Shown here piece by piece: positions 19,803 to 29,868 of a stretch of 64,000 nucleotides of DNA. Position 1 is the first letter of the stretch. Every line of letters starts with the position of its first letter. The position numbers and the translations under genes are program-made. The DNA is from Endomychus coccineus (taxonomy: Eukaryota; Arthropoda; Insecta; Coleoptera; Endomychidae). Where the stretch lies: assembly GCA_958510875.1 (NCBI GenBank), contig OY294069.1, positions 159,897,111-159,961,110 on the forward strand. The letters run 5' to 3'. The notes under the pieces are model-generated. The model was not told the origin of the DNA. It did not search any database and saw only the letters and a program-made list of their open reading frames with translations.

Positions 19803-21023
19803 ATGAATAGTAATATTTTGAAAATTAACGAATCAGTCTATTCTGATAATTCAATAATAAATTCAGAGTACCATACTCATCAACCGTATGCAGCTACAAC
19901 ATTGAATAATAACGATGAAATAAGAATACCAATTCAAACACAAGACATATACACGCTACCTTCACAGAGTTACTTATATCTTGAAGGAACACTAACAGAT
20001 GAAGCTGGTAAGCCTTTACCAACCGTGACTTTCGTCAACAATGGAATACTTTTTCTATTTGAAGAAATACGATTTGAACTTGGTGGTACTATTATAGACA
20101 GAGTTAAAAATCCTGGAATTACATCTTTGATGAAGGGGTATGTTTCATACACAGACAATGATAATAAACGATTGAAAAATGCATGTTGGGAGATTGGAGA
20201 TCAACCCCTCAAAATTGCTGATGACAAGGGTAATTTCAGTGTGTGTATACCATTGAAAAGTATTATGGGATTTGCAGAGGATTTCAATAGAATTATTGTG
20301 AATATACGTCAAGAATTGGTATTGATACGGAGTAACTCTGACTTGAACTCAATACATACGATAGTTGCAACAGATAAACCTAAAGTTAAGTTGCAGAAAA
20401 TTTTATGGAAAATGCCACATGTATCAGTTGCAGACGCTCAAAAATTACAATTATTGAAATATATCGATAACAACAGAGACCTCGATATTGCTTTTAGATC
20501 GTGGGAACTGCAAGAATATCCTCTTTTACAAAAAACAAAAAATCATACATGGGCAATTAAGACTACATCTCAACTGGAAAAACCACGTTTTGTTATATTC
20601 GGATTTCAAACAAATAGAAAAAATGATAAAACAAGAAATGCCAGCTACTTTGATCACTGTAATTTGAGTAATATCAAATTATACTTAAATTCAGAAGTGT
20701 ATCCATATGATAACCTAAATTTGAACTTTGATACTAATCATTGGACTTTGTTATTTCAAATGTTTGCGCAGTTTCAACAGTCATATTATCATAAACATCA
20801 AAGTGAACCTTGCATATCACCAGAATATTTTAAACAAATAACACCGTTAGCAGTGATAGATTGCAGTCGTCAGAACGATTCGTTGAAAGGTGGTGCTGTG
20901 GACATTAGATTAGAGCTAGAGACAAATACAGATATTCCTGATAAAACATCAGCTTATTGTCTAATAATACACGATCGTTTAGTGAAGTACAATCCTTTAA
21001 CCAGTGTAGTGAAAATATTATAA
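19803..21023 (+). CDS. Major capsid protein (double jelly roll)
   Basis: This 406-aa protein (ATG at 19803; the frame extends four codons upstream to a GTG) has the hallmark segment FLFEEIRFELGGTIIDRVK near residues 85-103, followed by PGITSLMKGYVSYTD. These are typical of Polinton/adintovirus hexon-like capsid proteins. The length is somewhat below the ~450-600 usual in related viruses but includes both N- and C-terminal family landmarks (LEKPRFVIFGFQT near 262 and YCLIIHDRLVKY near the end). It should form the trimeric capsomers of the shell. Confidence 0.93.
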   Translation: MNSNILKINESVYSDNSIINSEYHTHQPYAATTLNNNDEIRIPIQTQDIYTLPSQSYLYLEGTLTDEAGKPLPTVTFVNNGILFLFEEIRFELGGTIIDRVKNPGITSLMKGYVSYTDNDNKRLKNACWEIGDQPLKIADDKGNFSVCIPLKSIMGFAEDFNRIIVNIRQELVLIRSNSDLNSIHTIVATDKPKVKLQKILWKMPHVSVADAQKLQLLKYIDNNRDLDIAFRSWELQEYPLLQKTKNHTWAIKTTSQLEKPRFVIFGFQTNRKNDKTRNASYFDHCNLSNIKLYLNSEVYPYDNLNLNFDTNHWTLLFQMFAQFQQSYYHKHQSEPCISPEYFKQITPLAVIDCSRQNDSLKGGAVDIRLELETNTDIPDKTSAYCLIIHDRLVKYNPLTSVVKIL

Positions 21024-21026
21024 AAA

Positions 21027-21593
21027 ATGTTTGTGATTGACATTCAGGGATTTCAATATAAAGACAGCAACTTTATAATAAAAGAAATCGCAATTTTGAA
21101 TATCCTTACATACGAATTGAAACATTTCATAATTCGTCCAATACTCACGGAAAAGTGTCTTTCAAGACAATTTTTAAGTCAGATTGGTTGGTGTAAAGAA
21201 AGACTTCACGGCTTAGACTGGAATTCTAACAACAGCAACAACAACAACAACAACAACAACAGCACCTGCTCCTCCTCCTCCTCCTCCTCACCCGACTACA
21301 TTTATTTAGAAGACTTTAGTAGTAAGCTAGTTGAAATTGTGAAAAACAAAGATGTGATAGTGTTTGTTAAAGGATCCGAGAAAAAGACTATATTAAATAG
21401 ATTTCTATCAAACATTATAGACTTGAACGATTTGAAATGTCCTAGCTTGGAAGAATTAACAAAAAATAATTTTGATAATCCTAAAGTTGATTGTAATTGT
21501 CACTATCAATCTAATAGTTATTTGAATAATATCAAGTGTGCAAAAATAAATGTATTTTATTTATATGAGTGGCTTGTGAAATTTAACTTTTAA
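21027..21593 (+). CDS. Conserved Polinton protein of unknown function
   Basis: This 188-aa protein begins 3 nt after the major capsid stop, so the two are probably co-transcribed. The N-terminus FVIDIQGFQYKDSNFIIKE, an IGWCKERLHGLDW block, and VIVFVKGSEKK followed by LKCPSLEEL resemble a protein I have seen in many arthropod Polintons. I cannot assign a fold with certainty. The spacing of DIQGF and VFVKG recalls an RNase H-like nuclease, which is a guess. Residues about 67-90 are a low-complexity Asn/Ser tract from (AAC)n(TCC)n DNA that is likely length-polymorphic. An AATAAA signal lies at 21618. Confidence 0.75.
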   Translation: MFVIDIQGFQYKDSNFIIKEIAILNILTYELKHFIIRPILTEKCLSRQFLSQIGWCKERLHGLDWNSNNSNNNNNNNNSTCSSSSSSSPDYIYLEDFSSKLVEIVKNKDVIVFVKGSEKKTILNRFLSNIIDLNDLKCPSLEELTKNNFDNPKVDCNCHYQSNSYLNNIKCAKINVFYLYEWLVKFNF

Positions 21594-21712
21594 TGTTGAA
21601 TGTTTATAGAAAGGAATAATAAAATTATATTATGTAATTTATGAGTTTTATTTAATCTAATAATAATACTATTAATTTTTAATTTTAAAACAGAAAAAGA
21701 AAATGATAATAA

Positions 21713-22456
21713 TTACACTTCTTCCTCCTCTTCTTCTTCATTATTTTCGATAGTGAGAGGAGGTAGAATCATCCTCTTTCCATTAAATAGCTTCTTTGAT
21801 GGTGTTCCCGAGGATGATGATGATGTTGATGCCTCTGCTGCTTCATCCTCTTCACCGATCATATTCACACCATATCGTTGAACAATTTTTTGCATTATTT
21901 TAAATTCTGCTTCGTTATCTAATTTGGTGCGAATATATCGCAGAGGTAGGTTCCCCAATTTTCTTTTCAACGTAGCCGCCCTCGGGCAGTACGTTAAATT
22001 CAGATGGACTCTGTCGCTTTTTACATCCATAGATTTCACACCATATCTGAAGAAACAAAAACATGTATTAAGACTCAAGAAACCAACAAACAATAGTCTG
22101 TGTATACAGTTGTTATGAATTTATAACAATTATAAATTGTGAAGTAAATAATCATATCAAACATTTTTTTTACGTGAAGGCATTATTTTCCTATAGTTTC
22201 AAGTACTAAACAAAATAACCTATTGAAATTAACAAATTCATAGCATGTGTGTGTGTGTGTGTGCACATTTAATCAGAATATATATTGATTAAGACTTGGT
22301 GAAATATATAACATTTGTTATAAGAAATTAAAAAAAAATCAATAAATGAAAAAGTACTTACTGGAACGAATGTTTCAAAACTACATTCACCCATGATATG
22401 GGGAAATTCACTTGATCTTCACTGAACACAACTATCGAGCATGGAACGTTTGCCAT
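21713..22456 (-). CDS. Two-exon acidic-tailed protein, unknown function
   Basis: The minus strand holds exon 1 at 22456-22362, starting with ATG (MANVPCSIVVFSED). A GTAAGTACTT donor and a TTTGTTTCTTCAG acceptor bound a 315-nt intron (22361-22047), and exon 2 runs 22046-21713. Splicing keeps the frame and gives 142 residues. Exon 2 encodes a basic middle (ATLKRKLGNLPLRY), a Ser/Thr-rich linker and a final run of Glu. I do not recognise the family. The gene is convergent with the 188-aa gene and divergent from PolB. An unspliced reading would start inside the intron at an ATG-less or spurious position. Confidence 0.7.
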
Positions 22457-22924
22457 TGTGAACTGATGTAGAATATTGAAGTTCCCTCTCATTTTATACA
22501 ATATGTGGATCAAAACAAACTACGTCAATGCATACATTTTTCTATTAACAATTCTGAATCAGCGAACCGGTACTACACACATTAGATCCGTGTACTTTTC
22601 CAATGCAGCTATTTATAATTCACGTAAGACGTAAAGGATGATGCAATAACAACAACACGTTGCACATATTTATCGAATAGGATGCATTTATCTCTAACTT
22701 GTGTAACAACAACATGTATCAATTGCATGTATGCACGTGTACATTTTTATTTATGATGCAATCACATATGTTGTTTGCGGAATAGTTTTGCATATCAGCA
22801 CATTTTACATAAAAATTTAGATTGACGTCAATCTGGATATGTTTAAATAGCTGTGGCATGTGAACAACGATCACAGTTCGAGTTCGGTAGAAGCATCAAG
22901 TTCAAGTTAAAGTAAGTTCTTATT
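22100..22924. promoter_or_regulatory. Intergenic/intron region with PolB core promoter
   Basis: This region holds the intron and first exon of the minus-strand gene, a (TG)n microsatellite at about 22244-22262, and the PolB upstream region. A GGATATGTTTAAATAG box at 22835-22850 is followed 29-31 bp later by TCACAGTTCG (22871), a spacing typical of TATA plus arthropod initiator. The same box precedes the phospholipase gene. Confidence 0.5.
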
Positions 22925-25900
22925 ATGGCCAGAACAAACAATGGAACGAATTCCCATACACTTGATGGTGTTTCGATCGACATGGTTGTTTCAATTGAAA
23001 TGGTGAGTAGATTAATTAAGACAAAAGATGAATATTTAAATCAAATTGGTTTTTTAAAAAGGAATATTTTCAAATTGAAAAGAGCTCTAAGGAATAGATT
23101 AGATTGTATAAATAATTCTGCAGTTGTTGAATCTAATTTGACTATTTTGAAATATTACTTACAACAATTTAAATTGAAATTAAACAAAATTAATGCTAAT
23201 CGGAAATTGATTTGGGAAGATATTGAATCTTGTTTCAAAAATCGTATAAAAACGGGGGCTATAATAAATTTGAAAATAAAGGAACCTCATGTTTTTTTCA
23301 AACAAGCATTTCGTATATTTGCAAATAGGATTAAGAAGGAAGTTCAAAATTCTCTTTTGAAAGTGAATACAACTTTTGTTGGATTATTTATCAAGCCGCA
23401 ATCTGGTGAAACATCGATTAAACATTTCACCACTAAAAATAATGTTATCGAATCAAGTACAAAATTGAAAGATTGGTATAAAGAGTTTGTGAGTGATAAA
23501 CTTTTAACAAAACTTGAAGAATTTCAAGAAAGGGACAGTGGTTATGCCCTATTGGAGATTTGGTACTTGAAAGTTAACATAAATTGTTATAATCCAATAA
23601 CTGTTGGGTTCGGTACTTACTTGAAATTGCCAAAATTTGTGAAAATTACTAAAAGTGTTATTAATATTGAAAATAATGATATTTATTGTTTCCTATGGTC
23701 AGTTGTAGCAGCACTTTTTCCAGCTCCAGCAAACAAAAATATGAATAGAGTTTCTTCTTACCCTCATTTTAGTACAGTTTTAAAATATGAGGGTATCAAT
23801 TTTCCAATTTCTTTGAGAGATATTTCAAAATTTGAATCGTTGAATAATTTGTCAATAAATATTTTTATTATACAAAATGAGAAGGAAGTTTTACCTTTGA
23901 CTCTTAGTAAAACTGAATTCTCTTCAACTATCAATTTACTTATGATTTGTAATGAAATGAATGAGGAAAATACAATTTACCATTTTACCTATATAAAAGA
24001 TTTATCTCGATTGTTACATAAACAGGTGGGAAATGTAAAGAATAAAAAATACTTTTGTGGAAGATGTTTAAATCATTTTATAAGTCAAGAGAATCTGAAC
24101 AAACATTCTGATGAATGTAAAGATGTAAACAACACTAAAATTATTCTTCCAAAAGAGAACGATAAAATATTATCTTTCAAAAATTTTTCTCATAAAATTG
24201 AGGTTCCTTTTGTAATATATGCAGATTTGGAAAGTATTTTGATGAATCATACTGATAATACTATTTCCAATACCAGAAAATACCAAAAACATGAACCATT
24301 CAGTATCGCTTATTATTTAAAATGTTCCTATGATGACTCATTGTCTAAATTTTCTTCTTATACTGGTCAAGATTGTCAAATCTGGTTTGTGAAACAACTG
24401 AAAGATATTGCTTTTGAACTGAAGGAAATATTTTCAAATGTTGTACCTATAACAATGTCTTCACACGATAGATATACGTATGACACTTCAGTAATTTGTC
24501 ACATTTGTGAAAAACCAATTTTATCTAGTGCAGAAAAGGTTAGAGATCACTGTCATTTCACTGGGAAATATCGAGGTCCTGCACATTCAAATTGTAATTT
24601 ACAATTCAAAAATGTAAACACAATTCCTGTAATTTTCCATAACCTCAGTGGATATGACAGTCATTTTATCATTAAACCTCTCAGTACGGAAATGAAAGGA
24701 AATTTGTCTCTCCTACCTGTTAATAAGGAGAAATATATTTCCTTTACAAAGTATGTTGAAGGATCCAATATATGTTTTAGGTTTCTTGATTCTTTTCGAT
24801 TCATGCCGAGCAGTTTGGAAAAGTTGTCATCTTATTTGAATGATGAACAAAAAATTGTAACAAAGAAATATTTTAATGAAATTGAAAAATTCAAATTGGT
24901 CACGAGGAAGGGTGTTTTTCCATATGAATACTTAGATTCATGGGAAAAATTACAAGATGAGATTTTACCTTCTCGTGATAAATTTTATAGTAAATTAAGT
25001 CAGTCGGAAATTTCATTAAGCGATTATCAGCATGCCGAGAATGTTTGGAAGAATTTCAAAATTCAAAATTTAAGAGAATATTCAGAATTATACTTGAAAA
25101 CGGATGTTTTGTTATTGACAGATATTTTTGAGAATTTTAGAAAGACTTGTTATAGTACATATGGTTTAGATAGTTTGCATTATTTCACTACTCCCGGTTT
25201 GGCATTTGACAGTTGTTTGAAAATAACACAGGTAAAATTGGAATTAATCACCGACGTGAATATGATTATGTTTATTGAGAAAGGAATCAGAGGAGGAATA
25301 TCACAATGCTCAAACCGATATGGAAAAGCTAACAATAAATATATGAATGAGTATAATTCTGAAGAAGAATCATCTTATTTAATGTATTTTGATGTTAACA
25401 ATCTTTATGGTGCAGCAATGTGTTATCCTCTTCCAACTGGAGATTTTACGTGGGTAGCAGTTGATAATATTTCTACAGAAAACATTCTCAATATAAGTGA
25501 TACTAGTGAAATTGGATATATTTTGGAAGTAGATCTTCATTATCCTAAAAGTTTGTTCAATTATCATAAAGATTTACCTCTTTGCCCTCAACATTTAGTT
25601 CCACCTGTAGCTATTTCGGAAATTCCAAAATTGTTAACTACTTTATATAATAAAGAAAAATATGTGATTCATTATAGAAATTTACAGCAAGTTCTCAAAT
25701 TGGGATTGAAACTGCAGAAAGTTCATCGTTGCTTGAAATTTAGACAATCTCAATGGTTAAAGAAATATATAGATCTCAATACCAATTTGAGAAAACAAAG
25801 TTCGAATGATTTTGAAAAGAATTTTTATAAACTAATGAATAACGCTCCTTTTGGAAAAACTATAGAAAATGTGAGAAAATATAAAGATGTGAAATTGGTA

Positions 25901-26689
25901 ACTAGATGGAAAGGGAGGTATGGGGCAAATTATTACATTTCTCAACCAAATTGTGATAACGTTACAATTTTTGGGGAAAACATGATATTAATTGAAATGA
26001 AAAGATTAAAAGTGTATTTTAATAAGCCCATATACGCAGGTATGGCAATTTTGGATATTTCAAAAACTATTTTATATGATTTTCATTATAATTACATCAG
26101 AGAAAAATTTCAAAACAATGTTAAATTATTGTACACTGATACTGATAGTTTAATATATCAATTTTATGTTGATGATATTTACGAATGTATCAAGCATGAT
26201 ATTCATATGTTTGATACGTCAGACTATCAACCTAACAATGTTTATAATATTCCTCTTTGTAATAAAAAGGTGATAGGACTAATGAAGGATGAAAACAATG
26301 GTATTATCATGACTGAATTCATTGGGTTGCGTTCCAAACTGTATTGTTTCAAACTAAATTCTGATAAAAATGAAAAACTTAAGAAAATTGCAAAATTAGT
26401 TGAAAATAAGTACAGTCAAAATTTTATTGAACAATTTGATTCAAATTTTGGAATTACAAAAAAAGCAAAGGGTATAACATCAGCATCATTACGACGAATA
26501 ACTTTTGAAGATTATTATAACTGTTTAATGCATAAAACAAATGTAGATGTCGTACAAAATATGATTGTTTCAAAAAAACATGAGGTATTTACTGTTAATC
26601 AAATTAAAACTGCTCTAAATCCCTTTGACGATAAAAGGATTGTGAATTATGTATATACAGATACTATTCCATGGGGATTTAATGATTAA
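22925..26689 (+). CDS. Protein-primed family B DNA polymerase (PolB)
   Basis: This 1254-aa polymerase would replicate the element from its protein-capped ends. It has a Lys-rich N-terminal region of ~370 residues of unknown fold that may contain the terminal-protein function. A C2H2-like finger follows at 378-398 (CGRCLNHF...HSDEC). The exonuclease motifs are YADLE (432-436), NLSGYDSHF (573-581) and [13 protein letters not shown] (723-735). A CHICEKP...[11 protein letters not shown] zinc-binding insert lies at 545-560. The polymerase motifs are [11 protein letters not shown] (822-832), [11 protein letters not shown] (969-979) and YTDTDSL (1070-1076). All catalytic acids are present and the ORF is uninterrupted, so the gene looks functional. 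Start is ATG at 22925. Confidence 0.96.
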   Translation: MARTNNGTNSHTLDGVSIDMVVSIEMVSRLIKTKDEYLNQIGFLKRNIFKLKRALRNRLDCINNSAVVESNLTILKYYLQQFKLKLNKINANRKLIWEDIESCFKNRIKTGAIINLKIKEPHVFFKQAFRIFANRIKKEVQNSLLKVNTTFVGLFIKPQSGETSIKHFTTKNNVIESSTKLKDWYKEFVSDKLLTKLEEFQERDSGYALLEIWYLKVNINCYNPITVGFGTYLKLPKFVKITKSVINIENNDIYCFLWSVVAALFPAPANKNMNRVSSYPHFSTVLKYEGINFPISLRDISKFESLNNLSINIFIIQNEKEVLPLTLSKTEFSSTINLLMICNEMNEENTIYHFTYIKDLSRLLHKQVGNVKNKKYFCGRCLNHFISQENLNKHSDECKDVNNTKIILPKENDKILSFKNFSHKIEVPFVIYADLESILMNHTDNTISNTRKYQKHEPFSIAYYLKCSYDDSLSKFSSYTGQDCQIWFVKQLKDIAFELKEIFSNVVPITMSSHDRYTYDTSVICHICEKPILSSAEKVRDHCHFTGKYRGPAHSNCNLQFKNVNTIPVIFHNLSGYDSHFIIKPLSTEMKGNLSLLPVNKEKYISFTKYVEGSNICFRFLDSFRFMPSSLEKLSSYLNDEQKIVTKKYFNEIEKFKLVTRKGVFPYEYLDSWEKLQDEILPSRDKFYSKLSQSEISLSDYQHAENVWKNFKIQNLREYSELYLKTDVLLLTDIFENFRKTCYSTYGLDSLHYFTTPGLAFDSCLKITQVKLELITDVNMIMFIEKGIRGGISQCSNRYGKANNKYMNEYNSEEESSYLMYFDVNNLYGAAMCYPLPTGDFTWVAVDNISTENILNISDTSEIGYILEVDLHYPKSLFNYHKDLPLCPQHLVPPVAISEIPKLLTTLYNKEKYVIHYRNLQQVLKLGLKLQKVHRCLKFRQSQWLKKYIDLNTNLRKQSSNDFEKNFYKLMNNAPFGKTIENVRKYKDVKLVTRWKGRYGANYYISQPNCDNVTIFGENMILIEMKRLKVYFNKPIYAGMAILDISKTILYDFHYNYIREKFQNNVKLLYTDTDSLIYQFYVDDIYECIKHDIHMFDTSDYQPNNVYNIPLCNKKVIGLMKDENNGIIMTEFIGLRSKLYCFKLNSDKNEKLKKIAKLVENKYSQNFIEQFDSNFGITKKAKGITSASLRRITFEDYYNCLMHKTNVDVVQNMIVSKKHEVFTVNQIKTALNPFDDKRIVNYVYTDTIPWGFND

Positions 26690-26824
26690 TGATTTGTTGA
26701 AACATCTTTTGTCTTGGTTATCTCTCTCTCACTGTAATAACAATAACAACAATATAGAATGTAAGATTTTTTATTATTTTTGAATAAGTTTATTGTTATT
26801 ATACGTTTTTTTTTTTTCTTGTAG

Positions 26825-27407
26825 AATAGTTCTGTGATTATTCAACCAAAATTCATTGAAATTGGAGAATTCTTTGAAAAAAGTAAAAAGGTATTTTTGT
26901 TTTATTACAATTTTATATGCATCTCTAATTTCTTTTCTTTCTTTCTCTCTCTCTCAGATTGATAAATTGGAAGAAATTTGTCTTAATAGAGAACGAGCAG
27001 GTAATAATAATATTGGTTATTTGAAACAAATCAGGAAAATTAGGCCACATCAGCTGCAAAAAAATTTGAATGGGACAAATTATTGCTACTTTTGTCAAAA
27101 ATATTTCTGCTACTGCACCAATTCACTTTATCAACACGGAGTTGTTTCTGTTGATAATAATAATATCGACAATCTAAAGGAAGAAGAGAGAAAATATATT
27201 ATTAATCATTTTTCTGGAGATGGTGATAAAGATCTTGAGGAACTAACTGAAAACCAGAGGAAACAAGTAGAGTTGCATAATTTTATGAAAAATTTGTTGT
27301 GTTCCAACTGCTACAAATTCAGTTGCATTTGCCAAATTCAAAAGACAATAGACGTTCTCGTTGATGAATTACAGTGTAAGGAGGAAATGAAAGATTCCCC
27401 CTTCTAA
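26825..27407 (+). CDS. Cys-rich spliced protein, unknown function (start unresolved)
   Basis: The clear coding part is 26958-27407. It contains two copies of a CxxC-x4-CxC motif (CYFCQKYFCYC and CSNCYKFSCIC), probably zinc-binding, separated by an Asn/Glu-rich linker. A 67-nt intron is likely at 26891-26957 (donor AAG|GTATTT, acceptor CTCTCTCTCAG). It joins in frame to 26825-26890 (FIEIGEFFEKSKK). A further donor and acceptor (26761, 26824) suggest another 64-nt intron upstream. I could not find an in-frame ATG, so the start may lie in an earlier exon, possibly within the PolB transcript. Function unknown. Confidence 0.5.
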
Positions 27408-27464
27408 CATCAATCAAAAGTCTATATATTTTCGGTTTATCAAAACACACAATCATTTTTTGTT

Positions 27465-27722
27465 ATGATAATATACAATAGAGATCAATTAAAAGAACTA
27501 CGTTATAAGTTTGTTGGTAATGTAGCAGATCATTTATTTTTGTATCAAAGACAACCCTTTTTGGATGAGGAATGGATATTAATGGAGGAAAGATATAAAC
27601 AGGCTAAAGAAAATGACATAATTGGAAAAGACCATTATCGATGGGTGAAATCAAATAATAATTACAATAAGAATATTTGGAACTATTACAATTCCAGAAA
27701 CAAGAGGAAGAATCAAAATTAA
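27465..27722 (+). CDS. Small hypothetical protein (85 aa)
   Basis: ATG at 27465, 85 codons. The protein is rich in Tyr, Asn and charged residues, with a helical-looking centre (DEEWILMEERYKQAKE) and a basic C-terminus. It has no motif that I recognise. It lies in the rightward accessory cluster with the same codon bias as its neighbours, which supports it being real. Confidence 0.5.
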   Translation: MIIYNRDQLKELRYKFVGNVADHLFLYQRQPFLDEEWILMEERYKQAKENDIIGKDHYRWVKSNNNYNKNIWNYYNSRNKRKNQN

Positions 27723-27776
27723 CGATCATTAAATGAAAATTCGTATAAAGTAATAATAACCAATCAGTTTGTGAGG

Positions 27777-28424
27777 ATGTCGTCATCGTTGTCATTGTCC
27801 CAGTTATACAACAGTTTTGTTCGCAGTGTGCTAACCAGCGTTTACGATGCAAAAAAATTCGTAAACGTATGTTGTCCGAGTTTGATGAAATATGTGGAAA
27901 AATTACAATTACCATCTGAAAATTGGTTAATCGCTGGAGAATTTATAACGTTCATTATTGGAGCAGCAACAGTAGTCACCTCAACCAATTGTGGTCATGT
28001 GGATATTTTATATTTCGGAGGAGATTTCGATCCACCTGAAGAAGATTGGAAGATAATTGATATGAATGTTGAAAACGAATTCATATATCAACATAGAAGA
28101 TTGAATTTTTCGTTACACCAAATTTCAGGTATCGTTCCAAAACCAAGATCTTACCTACTAGATTGTTTCAGAGTGCTACAACGTTCTGAAATTGATTTTT
28201 ATCGGATTGCACTTCTACCATACAGGTGTGAAATAATGGATCTGCGTAACATACGGAAAGATACTCCCAATTCCTTTGACGTTAAGGTGCTTCAAATGCT
28301 TTGTGGGAGAAAGGGTGAAGACAACTATAAAAAAAGTTCAACACATCCACCACCAACATTACAAATTTTGTGTTTCAACGTTCTCTTTCAAAATTTCGAT
28401 TATATCAAAGAAATATGCCAGTAA
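27777..28424 (+). CDS. Hypothetical protein, possibly a degenerate nucleotidyltransferase fold
   Basis: This 215-aa protein starts at the ATG at 27777; an upstream GTG would add two codons. Residues about 48-80 (NWLIAGEFITFIIGAA then CGHVDILYFGGDF) resemble the Gly-rich strand and the metal-binding Asp strand of minimal nucleotidyltransferases. The usual Asp-x-Asp pair is reduced to His-x-Asp, so activity is doubtful. The rest (PYRCEIMDLRNIRKDT) is unassigned. The stop overlaps the start of the next small ORF by 10 nt. Function unknown; the fold suggestion is weak. Confidence 0.55.
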   Translation: MSSSLSLSQLYNSFVRSVLTSVYDAKKFVNVCCPSLMKYVEKLQLPSENWLIAGEFITFIIGAATVVTSTNCGHVDILYFGGDFDPPEEDWKIIDMNVENEFIYQHRRLNFSLHQISGIVPKPRSYLLDCFRVLQRSEIDFYRIALLPYRCEIMDLRNIRKDTPNSFDVKVLQMLCGRKGEDNYKKSSTHPPPTLQILCFNVLFQNFDYIKEICQ

Positions 28425-28555
28425 CAATAAAACTAAAGTGTCTCACATGCAAAGGTGAATCAGACATTTCCATGTATTGTCTTCATACTTTGACTATAAA
28501 GAATAAAAAAACTGTGTATTATGATAGTGCGTGTGTGTACGCTTTTGTGTTATGA
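28415..28555 (+). CDS. Very small Cys-containing protein (46 aa)
   Basis: ATG at 28415, overlapping the previous stop by 10 nt in another frame. It encodes 46 residues with LKCLTCKGE, MYC and a final SACVYAF, four or five Cys that could bind one zinc ion. The overlap and Cys spacing favour a real gene, but coding potential is short and uncertain. Confidence 0.4.
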   Translation: MPVTIKLKCLTCKGESDISMYCLHTLTIKNKKTVYYDSACVYAFVL

Positions 28556-28705
28556 CATTAATTTAAAGTTTGTAAACCCTATTAACATAAACATAGATAT
28601 AATATTAGTGTGTAAGTGTAAAATCAAACAATTATCATTATTATTATTAGTTATCACTGAAAATATAAATCTTCTCAAGTTTTAGTTAACTTTAAAGATA
28701 CTGTA

Positions 28706-28738
28706 GTTTAGTAGTAGTAGTAGTAGTAGTAGTAGTAT
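28706..28738. repeat. (TAG)n microsatellite
   Basis: About nine uninterrupted tagtag repeats in the leader of the next gene. Confidence 0.8.
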
Positions 28739-28768
28739 ACGTTCTCAATCAATCACACAGAAAACAAA

Positions 28769-28990
28769 ATGGAACAATTTGTATTGGAATATCTCAAAAA
28801 CCTTGAGACGTACAAATTAAGAAGTTTATGGAATCAAATACCAAAACACATTCAATCTGAATTATATGAATTTATGGTACCATGTACGGAACATTATAAA
28901 TTTTCCAGTGGAAATGATGAAATTGATGGACCTGTACCTCCTAAAATTAGATGTCCACTTTGTATTAAAGATTGGAAAACTAAAATCTAA
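28769..28990 (+). CDS. Small hypothetical protein (73 aa)
   Basis: ATG at 28769 with an A-rich context. It encodes 73 residues: an amphipathic N-terminal helix region (LEYLKNLETYKLRSLW), a middle of mixed charge and a C-terminal PKIRCPLCIKDW with a CxxC pair, plus one more Cys near residue 39. Unrecognised. It is followed by a GTAAGT donor at 29026 that belongs to the leader of the next gene. Confidence 0.5.
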   Translation: MEQFVLEYLKNLETYKLRSLWNQIPKHIQSELYEFMVPCTEHYKFSSGNDEIDGPVPPKIRCPLCIKDWKTKI

Positions 28991-29025
28991 ACATCATAAT
29001 CAAAACCTACTCACAACGTTAAACA

Positions 29026-29089
29026 GTAAGTTTCACACGAATTATTTATTAATATATAATAAAAAAATTGTTTTTTTCTTCTTTTACAG
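29026..29089 (+). other. Probable 64-nt intron
   Basis: The donor ACA|GTAAGTTT at 29026 and the acceptor TTCTTTTACAG ending at 29089 are separated by T-rich sequence. The acceptor lies 4 nt before the next start codon, so the intron would be in a 5' leader. Its size matches the other candidate introns at 26.8-26.9 kb. Confidence 0.55.
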
Positions 29090-29093
29090 TAAT

Positions 29094-29300
29094 ATGAGTA
29101 GAGGCAGCAACCTCAGTTATGGAAAGCAACTTCAACGATTGAATCAACTTAACAAAGAAATGGAAATTATGAGGGAACGTATCAAGAATCATCATGTTAA
29201 AGAACGACTTGACCAATGGACTCTCAAATATGAAAAACTTAAAAAACATATTATATTCGAGTCTGTAACTAAAAGTTTCTCTGAAATAAAAATACAATAG
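29094..29300 (+). CDS. Small coiled-coil protein (68 aa)
   Basis: ATG at 29094. The protein is almost entirely charged helix with heptad-like spacing (LQRLNQLNKEMEIMRERIK), suggesting a coiled coil and dimerisation. A longer open frame to the left is not preceded by a good start and overlaps the 73-aa gene. Function unknown; position in the right-arm accessory cluster. Confidence 0.5.
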   Translation: MSRGSNLSYGKQLQRLNQLNKEMEIMRERIKNHHVKERLDQWTLKYEKLKKHIIFESVTKSFSEIKIQ

Positions 29301-29419
29301 AATGTTTACATTTCTTTATTATTTAAAAACCTAACAATACAGTATTTTAAAACATCTTTAAGTTAATTACATAACAAAAAGTTATCAATGTATCTCATCC
29401 AAATTATCACTAAAGTACA

Positions 29420-29578
29420 TTATTCAGTCTTTTGGGTAGTTATATTCGGTCTTTTCGGGTGTTTCTCACCATAGATTCTCTTTACATAATTTTCATGTGC
29501 ACAAGGAAAACATTCCAGATTAGGATGGTCTGTTTCACCGCCACATTTTTTACACTTATATTCTACCGGGATTGGCAT
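29420..29578 (-). CDS. Small zinc-ribbon-like protein (52 aa)
   Basis: On the minus strand an ATG at 29578 opens 52 codons encoding YKCKKCGGE and, ten residues on, LECFPCAHE. This is a CxxC...CxxC arrangement that should bind one zinc ion. A basic tail (GEKHPKRPN) follows. It is convergent with the coiled-coil gene and is the last gene before the right end. The family is unknown to me. Confidence 0.55.
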   Translation of the reverse strand: MPIPVEYKCKKCGGETDHPNLECFPCAHENYVKRIYGEKHPKRPNITTQKTE

Positions 29579-29667
29579 TATTTCAAATTAGACTGTTTAT
29601 ACTAGTTTAAATTCAAACCTTCTGACTTAAGCAGAATGAATTTCCTTTCCAATTATTCAACAATTTA

Positions 29668-29850
29668 TGAAAAATAAAATGGAGACAACAAAGATATTTG
29701 AAACATGTACGTACATCTATGAATCGACAAGTAGAACTAATTTTAGAACAATTTATAAAAAAAATAAAATGAAGACAACAAAGATATTTGAAACATGTAC
29801 GTACATCTATGAATCAACAAGTAGAACTAATTTTAGAATGCAGATTACTC
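29668..29850. repeat. Tandem duplication (~93 bp x2) next to right terminal repeat
   Basis: Two nearly identical units share acaacaaagatatttgaaac and tgtacgtacatctatgaatc. They lie just inside the right terminal repeat, mirroring the position, though not the sequence, of the array at the left end. Confidence 0.85.
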
Positions 29851-29868
29851 TGAAAATAGTAAGTAGAA

